Source: Microglena sp. YARC (taxonomy: Eukaryota; Chlorophyta; Chlorophyceae; Chlamydomonadales; Chlamydomonadaceae). From it: a stretch of DNA of 64,000 nucleotides. Both the position numbers and the translations under genes were made by a program. Where the stretch lies: positions 36,715,641 through 36,779,640 of the forward strand of contig CM039464.1 of the NCBI GenBank assembly GCA_022414725.1, written 5' to 3'. Positions 1 through 26,800 of the stretch are shown here, in pieces. The notes beneath the pieces were generated by a model. It had not been told where the DNA came from, searched no databases, and worked only from the letters and a program-made list of their open reading frames with translations. The first letter of the stretch is position 1; each line of letters begins with the position of its first letter.

Positions 1-53
1 CACACAGGCAAAAATTGGCGCGCAGGAACAAGTCATGAACACAGAAAGCCCAC

Positions 54-14015
<13,962 letters not shown>

Positions 14016-14652
14016 GAAACTAAAACTTCCCAGGTACTGCAACAACTCGTGAGCTCGATTTTGATGATCAGGACTGTAGATGCTAACTTCGATGTTAACG
14101 CAATTTATCGCTCAATTGAGACCCTAGTTCTTGACGCTACACACGCGTGTGCACACGCTACAGTACAGTGGTTCGGTGGCACGCCCCGGTGGCGGTGGCA
14201 CGGTGTAACCAACTGTTCGGTTGAAGTTCGGTTGTCGCATCAGCCACAGATATTTGGCTTGATATTTCTAGAACCGTTATATCGGTTTGCTGGAAGAAAA
14301 AAAAACTAGCTCAGCTACCACTTCGCCCGACTTCGCCCCCAACACGTCAGCCAACTTATTCGCCCCGCCCCCCCCCCCCCCCCTGTACTAAAGTTGGGGG
14401 GGGCGAGAAGAATTCTGACCTGCGTCGATTTTGACCGGTTTAGAGCATAGGGTACCCGAGGCAGCTCCTAATTTTAACCGGCGAATTGGTAGCGCGCGGT
14501 AGTCAGTCTGTTATTGCGGTGATGTTTGAAGTTCTGAATGTAGGTGTGTAGCTTTGTGTTGGTGTGTGTTTTGTTGACAACGGAACAAGGTGTTCGATTT
14601 GCAAGAGGGCTACGGGGCAGCTCGGAAGCTGGGTATCCTCTGACTGGGCAAC
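14016..14652. other. 5' flank of the protease gene
   Basis: Presumed promoter side. I see no convincing TATA box or other motif. Contains poly-C at about 14368..14384 and an inverted pair CTTCGCCCCCAAC (~14331) / GTTGGGGGGGGCGAGAAG (~14394). Confidence 0.4.
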
Positions 14653-15340
14653 GAGCGACATCGGGGGTCCGGAATCCTGACCCCATGTCAAAATTTCTCG
14701 CGCGCCTCGATCCTTCCATTCCAAGTATATACATCGACGCGTTTGTATCCCTGACCGCCTTTATTGATTGAATTCTGCCATTCGGTGCAACTTTTCTCAC
14801 TAGACATTCTCAGAACCGAAACCTCTAAAACAGCTTTCTCGAGGGTGCGCAGCTACTTGTTCCAAAGGCCTCGATAGTCGAATATTGACCAAGCTAGTTA
14901 TTCTGATCGATTTGGATTGCCGCGCATCGACCGGAGACGAAGGTCCGAGGGTTGCGAGAAGCCATAGAATCCTTTCGACTTCCGTTTACAGTAAGTCAAA
15001 GTTGCGAGGAGCTCAATTTGGCGCTGCTTATCCTCAATAGACCACTGGCGAAGTTTGTGTTGTGTTTCCAGCTCCAGCCGTGCAGAGTTAGATCTAGGGT
15101 TGCATGCTGGTGCATTCTGAGTGAGGCCATGCTGCTCCACTAGAGTGCTCCTGTAGCTCCAGGTAGACTAGGAGTCAGCTTTGCATGCATGTTCAGTTGT
15201 ATGCCTATTCAGTGAAGGTTGTTGGGTGTTGATGTACGAATTTCAGCCCCAGGATGTCAGCCACCAAGGAAGACAATTGTTGCATATGTGGGTCGACCCA
15301 AGCCAACCTAACACGACGTGGTAGGCGTGGTCTCACTAGT
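14653..15340 (+). repeat. Dispersed ~550-690-bp repeat, copy 1
   Basis: Aligns by eye at about 70-75% with 18569..19110: shared blocks GGGGTCCGGAA, CTCGCGCGCCTCGAT, GCATCGACCGGAGA, GTTGCGAG-GAGCTCAATTT and TGTTGCATATG-GGGTCGACCCA. Translated weakly on the plus strand it gives EELNLALLILNRPLAKFV, which is leucine-rich-repeat-like in spacing. It could be a decayed LRR-gene fragment; this is uncertain. Confidence 0.65.
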
Positions 15341-15344
15341 ATTG

Positions 15345-15705
15345 CAGCAAAAACACATGCAAATACACACATGCACATGTATATGCACATACACACATGC
15401 ACACATGTGTACTTGCACACATGCAAACATGAACATACACACGTGCACATACATATACATATGTGCACATACATACATGCACACATGCACTTGCACACAT
15501 GCACTTGCAAGTACGCACATGCACATGTATATGCACACATACAGATACACACATGCACATCTGCACTTACACACCTGCGCACTTGCTCACATGCACATAC
15601 ACATGTACACGTTTGCACACATGTACATACACACTTGCGCATTCATACATGCACATACGCATATGCACATGCACACATGCGCATCCACACATGTACTTGA
15701 CCTTG
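15345..15705. repeat. (ACACATGC)n-type microsatellite
   Basis: 360 bp of CACACATGCACATACAC variants. It produces overlapping His/Thr- and Cys/Met-rich open frames on both strands, which are artefacts. Confidence 0.95.
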
Positions 15706-16030
15706 AGTCCCGTGGTTTTACTCGACTATTTTGTCCGGTGTTTTTATACGTATACCCGGCGACGATTTCCCACCCCTGTGGCGCACTGACGCCGAATCTG
15801 TCCGTATGACTCATCATCATTTGGCCCACTGATGCCCTGGCTACAAGGGCTTGTTCTACATATGCCCCCTCTCATTCTACCTCCTCACACTTGTATTTAA
15901 CCCGTCAGAATATTATGTTACCTGGCAAAATTACTGCGTACAAAAATAAGTCCTCCCCTGTACGTGCCAGAAATCTGTGCAAGGTAACAATTGGCCCCAA
16001 AACCCAATACATCATATCTCCCACATCAAT
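15706..16030. other. Unique intergenic sequence
   Basis: Nothing recognised on either strand. Confidence 0.5.
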
Positions 16031-16039
16031 GCGAATTTT

Positions 16040-16109
16040 AGGACCCAATTTGGCCTATGTCCAAGATATAGCTTCCTCTAACTGCCTGCCAAATTTGGGA
16101 GCCTGCTAC

Positions 16110-16145
<36 letters not shown>

Positions 16146-16180
16146 CGCCCTCTAATTGGGCCCATAACTAGCCAAAAGGG
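16040..16180 (-). repeat. Poly-C/G-centred repeat, inverted copy
   Basis: A C run of about 29 (16113..16142) with flanks that, reverse-complemented, match 16830..16960: GGGCC-A-(G/A)TTAGAGGG before the G run, and GG(C/T)A-G-(G/T)C-CCAA-TTGG afterwards. Confidence 0.65.
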
Positions 16181-16829
16181 GGGGCAACAAAACTTGTATA
16201 ACTCGAAACGCTAATTTCGAAGCCTAAAACCGTTGCTAGGAGCCAAAGAAGAGGCATTCGATTGTTCCAGTGCAACACATTTTTGATACACTGGAACCAA
16301 CCGAGTTTGGGTGGCACTAGAGTACACCTTGAGGGCAGGACCCTCTCTCCACTCCAGTCCACCCCTCAATTTGTTTGGGAGGAGGCAAGGCAACCTAGCT
16401 AGGATTAACTAACTAAGCTAGCACTAAGCTAGGTTCCGGTTTGGAGATAGGTTGTGGACAATTTCACATCTCAGGATAGGATTCGGTTTCCAGACAAGAG
16501 AGTTTTGTGGGTTTCGAATTACCCCATGGGCGGGACGGGGCGGGAATGTGTTAGGATAAGGCGGGCAGAGCGATAAAATAACGGGCAGAGCAATAAAATG
16601 CAGGTTCGAGCTTGAAAATATGAAAATAGAAACAATACCGGTAACCAAATATGCTAAACACATGCCAGCTTCCGTGCAGCTTTCAGGCAGTACCCACCCT
16701 AGGCAAATCATAATATTACAGTGTATTTTTTACCCCTCAGCAGCAGTCAAAGAAACAAACAAGCTCACACATCTGTGAGGAGTGTTGCCGCCCGCCTTCA
16801 TAAACTTAGGTTCCCGAGTTGTGCCTGCT
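16181..16829. other. Unique intergenic sequence
   Basis: Contains CTAGCTAGG-type short repeats near 16400 and a GGGCGGGACGGGGCGGGA stretch near 16530. No gene recognised. Confidence 0.5.
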
Positions 16830-16960
16830 CTTTTTGACTTGTTTTGGGCCAGTTAGAGGGAAATCAGGGGGGGGGGGGGGGGGGGGGTCGGATATAGTGG
16901 CAAGGGTCCCCAATTGGGAGGACAGCTAGAGGGGACCAAACGAAAAGTCCGCCTCCCAAA
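16830..16960 (+). repeat. Poly-C/G-centred repeat, direct copy
   Basis: Direct-orientation partner of 16040..16180, with a ~21-base G run at about 16867..16887. Confidence 0.65.
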
Positions 16961-17164
16961 ATTGGTTGGACAGCAAGACGGAAATGGTTGGACAGCTAGA
17001 GTTTCGGGCAGTCAGCATTTACACTTACGCTTTACATTTTCCTGGTGATTTTGTTTTCCTCAAGGTGTTCTTTCACAGCTTAAAAAATTCCTCGTTTGAT
17101 TCCGGATCTGGATTCGTGCGAGTTTCACTCATTTTGATTACCGGTATACATTGAATTAATTTTT

Positions 17165-17297
17165 CACTGTAGCGCGAACTCAGGGACCCCGTCTGATGAT
17201 TGTTTGGGGTTCAGTTCATCAATGCTTTCCTTTAAAGCCTTGATCATGGTTGGGCAAGTCCCTTTCGCCTATTTGGTCTACCCCTGTACAGTAGCAA
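17165..17297 (+). repeat. Dispersed 133-bp repeat, copy 1
   Basis: Matches 53860..53999 at about 80% by eye: CACTGTAGC-CGAACTCAGGG, ATTGTTTGGGG-TCAGT, GTTGGGCAAGTCCCTTT and CCTATTTGG-CTACCCCTG. Likely a non-autonomous mobile element; no terminal repeats identified. Confidence 0.75.
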
Positions 17298-17769
17298 CTA
17301 CCAACACTATACATGCATATCATTATTCTGATGAAGGGGCGAAGTTCTCGTATTCTTCCAAAGACTGGGGATTTTCCAAGTTATCTACATTTTCCGAACA
17401 AGTCACAGAGCATGGGCTGCAAGTTTTTTTTTTTTTTGTGAAAGGACTTTCACCCCTGGAGGTGGGTCTCCTGACACAAACCAGCTACACGGAGGATTCA
17501 GTTCGAATGGTGGTGGCACTCCTGCAATATGCAAAGTAGGCGCACTAAGGGTTGGTGGGAGATACCAACCCACGACCAAACCAAAATATGTGTGTGTGTG
17601 TCTATCGTCACTAGTCAAAACTCTGGCATTCTTCTTAAAGACACCCGGAATCCCTGCAACGCAATGGACCCTTCGACGTTGCGCTGCCACGCGCGCTTTG
17701 TAGTACCCTGACACGCACACATTCACACTTTGCTGCAAACGCACCTTCACACTTTCCTGCCGGGTGGAT

Positions 17770-18455
17770 ACCTAAATCTGGTATCGTTGTCTACACACAC
17801 ATACACACGCCCACGTTCGCACATACACCTTAGTTCAGGTCAGGGTGCTAACTATTTTAAAAGTATTTATCACTGTCTACACACACACACACACGCCCAC
17901 GTTCACACATACACCTTAGTTCAGGTCAGGGTGCTAACTACTTTGAATGTATATAACACCGTCTACACACACACGCACACACGTACGCACATACACCTCA
18001 GTTCAGGCCAGGGTGCTAACTAGTTAAAAAGTATGTATCACTGTCTACAAACACACACACGCCCACGTACGCACATACACCTTAGTTCAGGTCAGGGTGC
18101 TAACTACTTTGAATGTATACAACACCGTCTACACACACACACACACGTACGCACATACACCTCAGTTCAGGCCAGGGTGCTAACTAGTTTAAAAGTATTT
18201 ATCACTGTCTACACACACACACACGCCCACGTTCACACATACACCTTAGTTCAGGTCAGGGTGCTAACTACTTTGAATGTATATAACACCGTCTACACCC
18301 ACACGCACACACGTACGCACATACACCTTAGTCCAGTTCAGGGTGCTAACTAGTTAAAAAGTATTTATCACTGTCTACACACACACACACACGCCCACGT
18401 ACGCACATACACCTTAGTTCAGGTCAGGGTGCTAACTACTTTGAATGTATCCCCA
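17770..18455. repeat. ~83-bp array with alternating dimer (~166 bp) structure
   Basis: Each unit has CACATACACCTTAGTTCAGG, CAGGGTGCTAACTA and a CA/CG-rich tract. Two unit types alternate: GTATTTATCACTGTCTAC (ending near 17877, 18045, 18209 and 18375) and GAATGTATATAACACCGTC (near 17963, 18129 and 18293). Confidence 0.92.
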
Positions 18456-18568
18456 TTAAATATACTACATTACTACATTACCATAATATCCACGCGCATG
18501 TTACTAAATTGATAAGTAATGTAGTCATTTTCAAATTCCAAATGCATCAATTGTATCCATGGGGAGCA

Positions 18569-19130
18569 CGCGCGACATTAGGGGTCCGGAAACCCGTCCC
18601 CATGTCAAACTTTCTCGCGCGCCTCGATTATTTCAATTTAACCGCACACATCGCATCGAATGTATCCATATGAGCACTTACTAATTGAATTGTGACAATC
18701 CGACGCAACTTTCCCCACTGAACATTTTCAAATCCGAAGCCTCGAAAATCAGCTTTCTCTAGGGAGCGCAGCTACTGCCCCCAAAGGACTGGATAGTCGA
18801 GTATTGTCCTAGGAAGTCATTCTATTCGATTTGAATCGCTGTGCATCGACCGGAGATGGAGGTCCGAGGGTCGCGAAAAGCTGTAGAAACCCTTCCGACC
18901 CCCTTGTGCAACATGCCGAAGTTGCGAGAGCTCAATTTATCGCTGCATATATGTAATGGGCCACTAGCGAACCTTGTGTCGTGTTTGGGAGGTAAGCTAC
19001 CCATGTTTTCCCTCAAGAAGCTCATCAAGACCGACGAGTGTTGCATATGAGGGTCGACCCAGCATGGCCTAAGACGACGTAAAGCTAGCCAATGGGGTCT
19101 CATCATAATCGCAGCATCAGATGTGGCATT
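18569..19130 (+). repeat. Dispersed ~550-690-bp repeat, copy 2
   Basis: Partner of 14653..15340. The plus-strand open frame from 18856 reads MPKLRELNLSLHICNGPLA and on to SLKKLIKTDECCI, with LRR-like leucine spacing, then stops. No full gene structure was found; possibly a degenerate LRR exon carried in a repeat. Confidence 0.65.
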
Positions 19131-21659
19131 GGCTCCCGAGGAGGACAGGCTGGAGGTTTTTGAGGAACCACAGAAGAATAAGAGCCATGCATTCATTTAC
19201 CCCAAACATGCTCATGCAAACACTATTGATCACACACATACATCCAGCTCCCACCCGGCTTCTCACCCCCAACTCTAGCGGCTTGATTCGTGCAAAACGG
19301 ACACAGCGATGTAGGAATCAATGCGATGCCTTTCAGGTTTGCCCGAAGTGAGAGGGCAAGGGGAAATAGCATCCAGGGAGCATGTTGGGCGCAGTATCTC
19401 GCGAGAGGACCCTTCTGCCCCCCCCCCCCCCCCCCCCCCCCCCCGAGCCCCCTTGGCGTCCAACCGAATCTGTTGTTGCATGATGCGCCCTGCATGATGC
19501 TATGGCCCAGGTTAAAAGATTCCCTCAGGAATTACACTGCCGCACCAAGGTTGTTCAGGGCGCTGCGTCCTCCGTAGCAGACACAACGACGAAGGGTCCG
19601 TTGCGTCGCAAACGCAGCTTCCGTGTGTTGGTTGGCGACGCAGACGCAGCTTCAGTAGGTCGGTTGCGTCTCAATTGAATAACATACGTCTCACTACGTC
19701 TCAGTGCGTCTCACCGCGGCTCACTGCGTCACATGCTCTGCCAGAGTGTCACCGGGCTACTCAGTTTATAGTCCAAACTGAACTATCGGCCTCAAATTTT
19801 AAATGCGCCAAGCCTGGCTCGTCGCAGCTTTGACCCAAATACATTCGATTTGTTGTGCATGATGGATCCGTTGCGAATGTGGCAGATGTAGAGCGAATGC
19901 CGACCACCTGGCTCGCCGCACTCTTGTCCCAAATGCATTCGAATATATATTAATAATATTATATTGACTACCAGTATTATATAATTTGTTGCACCCTAAT
20001 TACACCCTAATTTATCGGATTTGAGGCGATCCCGCGGTATACAAATATGAAGGGAACGAAAATATGATATCGTTTGATATCTTGTCATTATGATCATATG
20101 ATATCATATGATGCCGGCAGTTTGACGAGGCTAAAGTTGCCATTTACATACAATACCATATGATACAGTTCGTTTAATATCATATGATATCATACTCGCC
20201 TTTGGCCCACATCATATGATATGTCGGTCCAGCCGTTGACCAGAAGGAAGCTGGACGCGGGTTATAAAATTTGTAGCGTCTGAGGCAGCAGAGCTGTAGG
20301 TCCTCCTGCGGTACCCTGATATATTTCGACCTATAATTAGGGATCGGCGATATCACATGATATCATGTCATCATATGATATCATATGATGCCGGCGGTCT
20401 GACTAGGTAAATTTGGCCTGGGGCATCATATAATATGACATTAATTCATATGAATTGTGTATGATATAATATGATGTCATATTCGTCTTTGGTCAACATC
20501 ATATGATTTGCCGTTCCCTACCTATAATCCTTGTTGTTGGTTTTGCACACCACGTCTCTCTGGCCTCTGTCCTTTACCTTTCCTCTTTAATTTACATGGA
20601 GGTGTGGGACCTTCGAAAGTTAAACCAGTTAACGGGAACAAAGTGAAAAGGTCTGTTCTCCAACCATTTCCCCTCTTAATACAGCACCAAGTACGCGCCC
20701 TAGAGACGAAAGCTTTGGATTACAAGGAAGGAAGAATGCTATGTAACCAAGTTCAAGTTCAAGGAAGGAAGAATGCGGTGTACCATCCTAGTTTAAGTTC
20801 TAGTTCAAGTACCATCCTTGGATGTCCTCAGCATGGGATGAGTGAGGTAAACTAGGTTTGCCTACTTATCTCATCAGAGACCTACCTCACATAGAGGTTC
20901 GTGACATGACTGGATTCGGAACTTTCTCCCACTACCTGCCGATGGCTGATAACTGATAGGCGAAAGCGACCCGCCGTCCCTTGGAATGACCGAGTATGTC
21001 AACTAAGTGATTCTGGAACCGTTAAAGATTAATATCATGAGGTTATTGGATGTACTGACGAAGCCTGACTGAATACGAGATGGAAGTATTAGAACCTGAT
21101 TTTCCAAGCTGAGAGCAAAATGATTCCTCCACATTATCTGATATGCAATCCAGAACTGGGAGCAAGGTCGAGCGGTTTAGTTTTTATCCATGCATGTACC
21201 GGTATGAGCAGATTGGAACAAGTATATTTTGATAATAATGCTAAGAAATTGTTTTGTTTTTGATACCAATTACATTTCCCTGGTAAGGTAATTACGACGA
21301 GCAGCAAAATTGCTGGCTGGAGCCATGTAACCTCGTCCAAGCCCCCCTGTGTGTTCACCATGGGGGTAACGAAACAGGACAACAAGACTTTCCCGAATGC
21401 ACAACCTCGAATACTTGCCATACATTTCAAATGAATCAGTCATATGGAATACCGGTGCATGAAAGTACGGTAACACTATATTCACTCTCAGCCCGCCCCC
21501 CCCCCCCCCCCCCCCCCCCTACTCCCACCGAGACTTGCCTGAAAGCACAACCTCGAATACTTGCTATACATCGGAAACAAATAAGTCGTATTGAAAACCA
21601 GTATAAGGAAGTACTAGACCCACTCTCAGATCCCCCCCCCCCCCCCCCCCCCCCCCCCC

Positions 21660-23715
21660 GAGCCCCCTTGGCGTCCAACCGAATCTGTTGTTGCATGATG
21701 CGCCCTGCATGATGCTATGGCCCAGGTTAAAAGATTCCCTCGGGAATTACACTGCCGCACCAAGGTTGTTCAGGGCGCTGCGTCCTCTGTAGCAGACACA
21801 ACGACGAAGGGTCCGTTGCGTCGCAAACGCAGCTTCCGTGTGTTGGTTGGCGACGCAGACGCAGCTTCAGTAGGTCGGTTGCGTCTCAATTGAATAACAT
21901 ACGTCTCACTACGTCTCAGTGCGTCTCACCGCGGCTCACTGCGTCACATGCTCTGCCAGAGTGTCACCGGGCTACTCAGTTTATCGTCCAAACTGAACTA
22001 TCGGCCTCAAATTTTAAATGCGCCAAGCCTGGCTCGTCGCAGCTTTGACCCAAATGCATTCGATTTGTTGTGCATGATGGATCCGTTGCGAATGTGGCAG
22101 ATGTAGAGCGAATGCCGACCACCTGGCTCGCCGCACTCTTGTCCCAAATGCATTCGAATATATATTAATAATATTATATTGACTACCAGTATTATATAAT
22201 TTGTTGCACCCTAATTACACCCTAATTTATCGGATTTGAGGCGATCCCGCGGTATACAAATATGAAGGGAACGAAAATATGATATCGTTTGATATCTTGT
22301 CATTATGATCATATGATATCATATGATGCCGGCAGTTTGACGAGGCTAAAGTTGCCATTTACATACAATACCACATGATGCAGTTCGTTTAATATCATAT
22401 GATATCATACTCGCCTTTGGCCCACATCATATGAATATGTCGGTCCAGCCGTTGACCAGAAGGAAGCTGGACGCGGGTTATAAAATTTGTAGCGTCTGAG
22501 GCAGCAGAGCTGTAGGTCCTCCTGCGGTACCCTGATATATTTCGACCTATAATTAGGGATCGGCGATATCACATGATATCATGTCATCATATGATATCAT
22601 ATGATGCCGGCGGTCTGACTAGGTAAAATTGGCCTGGGGCATCATATAATATGACATTAATTCATATGAATTGTGTATGATATAATATGATGTCATATTC
22701 GTCTTTGGTCAACATCATATGATTTGCCGTTCCCTACCTATAATCCTTGTTGTTGGTTTTGCACACCACGTCTCTCTGGCCTCTGTCCTTTACCTTTCCT
22801 CTTTAATTTACATGGAGGTGTGGGACCTTCGAAAGTTAAACCAGTTAACGGGAACAAAGTGAAAAGGTCCTGTTCTCCAACCATTTCCCCTCTTAATACA
22901 GCACCAAGCACGCGCCCTAGAGACAAAAGCTTTGGATTACAAGGAAGGAAGAATGCTATGTAACCAAGTTCAAGTTCAAGGAAGGAAGAATGCGGTGTAC
23001 CATCCTAGTTTAAGTTCTAGTTCAAGTACCATCCTTGGATGTCCTCAGCATGGGATGAGTGAGGTAAACTAGGTTTGCCTACTTATCTCATCAGAGACCT
23101 ACCTCACATAGAGGTTCGTGACATGACTGGATTCGGAACTTTCTCCCACTACCTGCCGATGGCTGATAACTGATAGGCGAAAGCGACCCGCCGTCCCTTG
23201 GAATGACCGAGTATGTCAACTAAGTGATTCTGGAACCGTTAAAGATTAATATCATGAGGTTATTGGATGTACTGACGAAGCCTGACTGAATACGAGATGG
23301 AAGTATTAGAACCTGATTTTCCAAGCTGAGAGCAAAATGATTCCTCCACATTATCTGATATGCAATCCAGAACTGGGAGCAAGGTCGAGCGGTTTAGTTT
23401 TATCCATGCATGTACCGGTATGAGCAGATTGGAACAAGTATATTTTGATAATAATGCTAAGAAATTGTTTGTTTTTGATACCAATTACATTTCCCTGGTA
23501 AGGTAATTACGACGAGCAGCAAAATTGCTGGCTGGAGCCATGTAACCTCGTCCAAGCCCCCCTGTGTGTTCACCATGGGGGTAACGAAACAGGACAACAA
23601 GACTTTTCCCGAATGCACAACCTCGAATACTTGCCATACATTTCAAATGAATCAGTCATATGGAATACCGGTGCATGAAAGTACGGTAACACTATATTCA
23701 CTCTCAGCCCGCCCG

Positions 23716-23748
<33 letters not shown>

Positions 23749-23883
23749 TACTCCCACCGAGACTTGCCTGAATGCACAACCTCGAATACTTGCTATACAT
23801 CGGAAACAAATAAGTCGTATTGAAAAACCAGTATAAGGAAGTACTAGACCCACTCTCAGATCCCCCCCCCCCCCCCCCCCCCC
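21660..23883 (+). repeat. Reference satellite unit (cleanest example)
   Basis: Order within the unit: GAGCCCCCTTGG anchor; GCGTCTCA/ACGTCTCA short repeats; AT-rich palindrome block 1 (near 22265..22440); TTATAAAATTTG; palindrome block 2 (near 22565..22720); a pyrimidine-rich stretch; GTTCAAGTTCAAGG direct repeats; about 500 bp of unique sequence; then two related ~115-bp modules (CACAACCTCGAATACTTGC … CACTCTCAG), each ending in poly-C. Confidence 0.85.
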
Positions 23884-26800
23884 GAGCCCCCTTGGCGTCC
23901 AACCGAATCTGTTGTTGCATGATGCGCCCTGCATGATGCTATGGCCCAGGTTAAAAGATTCCCTCGGGAATTACACTGCCGCACCAAGGTTGTTCAGGGC
24001 GCTGCGTCCTCCGTAGCAGACACAACGACGAAGGGTCCGTTGTGTCGCAAACGCAGCTTCCGTGTGTTGGTTGGCGACGCAGACGCAGCTTCAGTAGGTC
24101 GGTTGCGTCTCAATTGAATAACATACGTCTCACTACGTCTCAGTGCGTCTCACCGCGGCTCACTGCGTCACATGCTCTGCCAGAGTGTCACCGGGCTACT
24201 CAGTTTATAGTCCAAACTGAACTATCGGCCTCAAATTTTAAATGCGCCAAGCCTGGCTCGTCGCAGCTTTGACCCAAATGCATTCGATTTGTTGTGCATG
24301 ATGGATCCGTTGCGAATGTGGCAGATGTAGAGCGAATGCCGACCACCTGGCTCGCCGCACTCTTGTCCCAAATGCATTCGAATATATATTAATAATATTA
24401 TATTGACTACCAGTATTATATCATTTGTTGCACCCTAATTACACCCTAATTTATCGGATTTGAGGCGATCCCGCGGTATACAAATATGAAGGGAACGAAA
24501 ATATGATATCGTTTGATATCTTGTCATTATGATCATATGATATCATATGATGCCGGCAGTTTGACGAGGCTAAAGTTGCCATTTACATACAATACCACAT
24601 GATGCAGTTCGTTTAATATCATATGATATCATACTCGCCTTTGGCCCACATCATATGATATGTCGGTCCAGCCGTTGACCAGAAGGAAGCTGGACGCGGG
24701 TTATAAAATTTGTTGCGTCTGAGGCAGCAGAGCTGTAGGTCCTCCTGCGGTACCCCTGATATATTTCGACCTATAATTAGGGATCGGCGATATCACATGA
24801 TATCATGTCATCATATGATATCATATGATGCGGCGGTCTGACTAGGTAAAATTTGGCCTGGGGCATCATATAATATGACATTAATTCATATGAATTTGTA
24901 TGATATAATATGATGTCATATTCGTCTTTGGTCAACATCATATGATTTGCCGTTCCCTACCTATAATCCTTGTTGTTGGTTTTGCACACCACGTCTCTCT
25001 GGCCTCTGTCCTTCACCTTTCCTCTTTAATTTACATGGAGGTGTGGGACCTTCGAAAGTTAAACCAGTTAACGGGAACAAAGTGAAAAGGTCCTGTTCTC
25101 CAACCATTTCCCCTCTTAATACAGCACCAAAGTACGCGCCCTAGAGACGAAAGCTTTGGATTACAAGGAAGGAAGAATGCTATGTAACCAAGTTCAAGTT
25201 CAAGGAAGGAAGAATGCGGTGTACCATCCTAGTTTAAGTTCTAGTTCAAGTACCATCCTTGGATGTCCTCAGCATGGGATGAGTGAGGTAAACTAGGTTT
25301 GCCTACTTATCTCATCAGAGACCTACCTCACATAGAGGTTCGTGACATGACTGGATTCGGAACTTTCTCCCCACTACCTGCCGATGGCTGATAACTGATA
25401 GGCGAAAGCGACCCGCCGTCCCTTGGAATGACCGAGTATGTCAACTAAGTGATTCTGGAACCGTTAAAGATTAATATCATGAGGTTATTGGATGTACTGA
25501 CGAAGCCTGACTGAATACGAGATGGAAGTATTAGAACCTGATTTTCCAAGCTGAGAGCAAAATGATTCCTCCACATTATCTGATATGCAATCCAGAACTG
25601 GGAGCAAGGTCGAGCGGTTTAGTTTTATCCATGCATGTACCGGTATGAGCAGATTGGAACAAGTATATTTTGATAATAATGCTAAGAAATTGTTTGTTTT
25701 TGATACCAATTACATTTCCTGGTAAGGTAATTACGACGAGCAGCAAAATTGCTGGCTGGAGCCATGTAACCTCGTCCAAGCCCCCCTGTGTGTTCACCAT
25801 GGGGGTAACGAAACAGGACAACAAGACTTTCCCGAATGCACAACCTCGAATACTTGCCATACATTTCAAATGAATCAGTCATATGGAATACCGGTGCATG
25901 AAAGTACGGTAACACTATATTCACTCTCAGCCCGCCCCGCCCCCCCCCCCCCCCCCCTACTCCCACCGAGACTTGCCTGAATGCACAACCTCGAATACTT
26001 GCTATACATCGGAAACAAATAAGTCGTATTGAAAACCAGTATAAGGAAGTACTAGACCCACTCTCAGATCCCCCCCCCCCCCCCCCCCCCCCCGAGCCCC
26101 CTTGGCGTCCAACCGAATCTGTTGTTGCATGATGCGCCCTGCATGATGCTATGGCCCAGGTTAAAAGATTCCCTCGGGAATTACACTGCCGCACCAAGGT
26201 TGTTCAGGGCGCTGCGTCCTCCGTAGCAGACACAACGACGAAGGGTCCGTTGCGTCGCAAACGCAGCTTCCGTGTGTTGGTTGGCGACGCAGACGCAGCT
26301 TCAGTAGGTCGGTTGCGTCTCAATTGAATAACATACGTCTCACTACGTCTCAGTGCGTCTCACCGCGGCTCACTGCGTCACATGCTCTGCCAGAGTGTCA
26401 CCGGGCTACTCAGTTTATAGTCCAAACTGAACTATCGGCCTCAAATTTTAAATGCGCCAAGCCTGGCTCGTCGCAGCTTTGACCCAAATGCATTCGATTT
26501 GTTGTGCATGATGGATCCGTTGCGAATGTGGCAGATGTAGAGCGAATACCGACCACCTGGCTCGCCGCACTCTTGTCCCAAATGCATTCGAATATATATT
26601 AATAATATTATATTGACTACCAGTATTATATCATTTGTTGCACCCTAATTACACCCTAATTTATCGGATTTGAGGCGATCCCGCGGTATACAAATATGAA
26701 GGGAACGAAAATATGATATCGTTTGATATCTTGTCATTATGATCATATGATATCATATGATGCCGGCAGTTTGACGAGGCTAAAGTTGCCATTTACATAC

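Noticed and set aside
15205..15810. Cys/Met- or His/Thr-rich proteins near 15.2-15.8 kb
   Set aside because: Translations of a CACATGC microsatellite in several frames.
20508..20855. Recurrent 60-115-codon frame in satellite units (starting MPFPTYNPCCWFC)
   Set aside because: Frame and length change between units with single indels, there is no family resemblance, and it starts inside the AT palindrome block.
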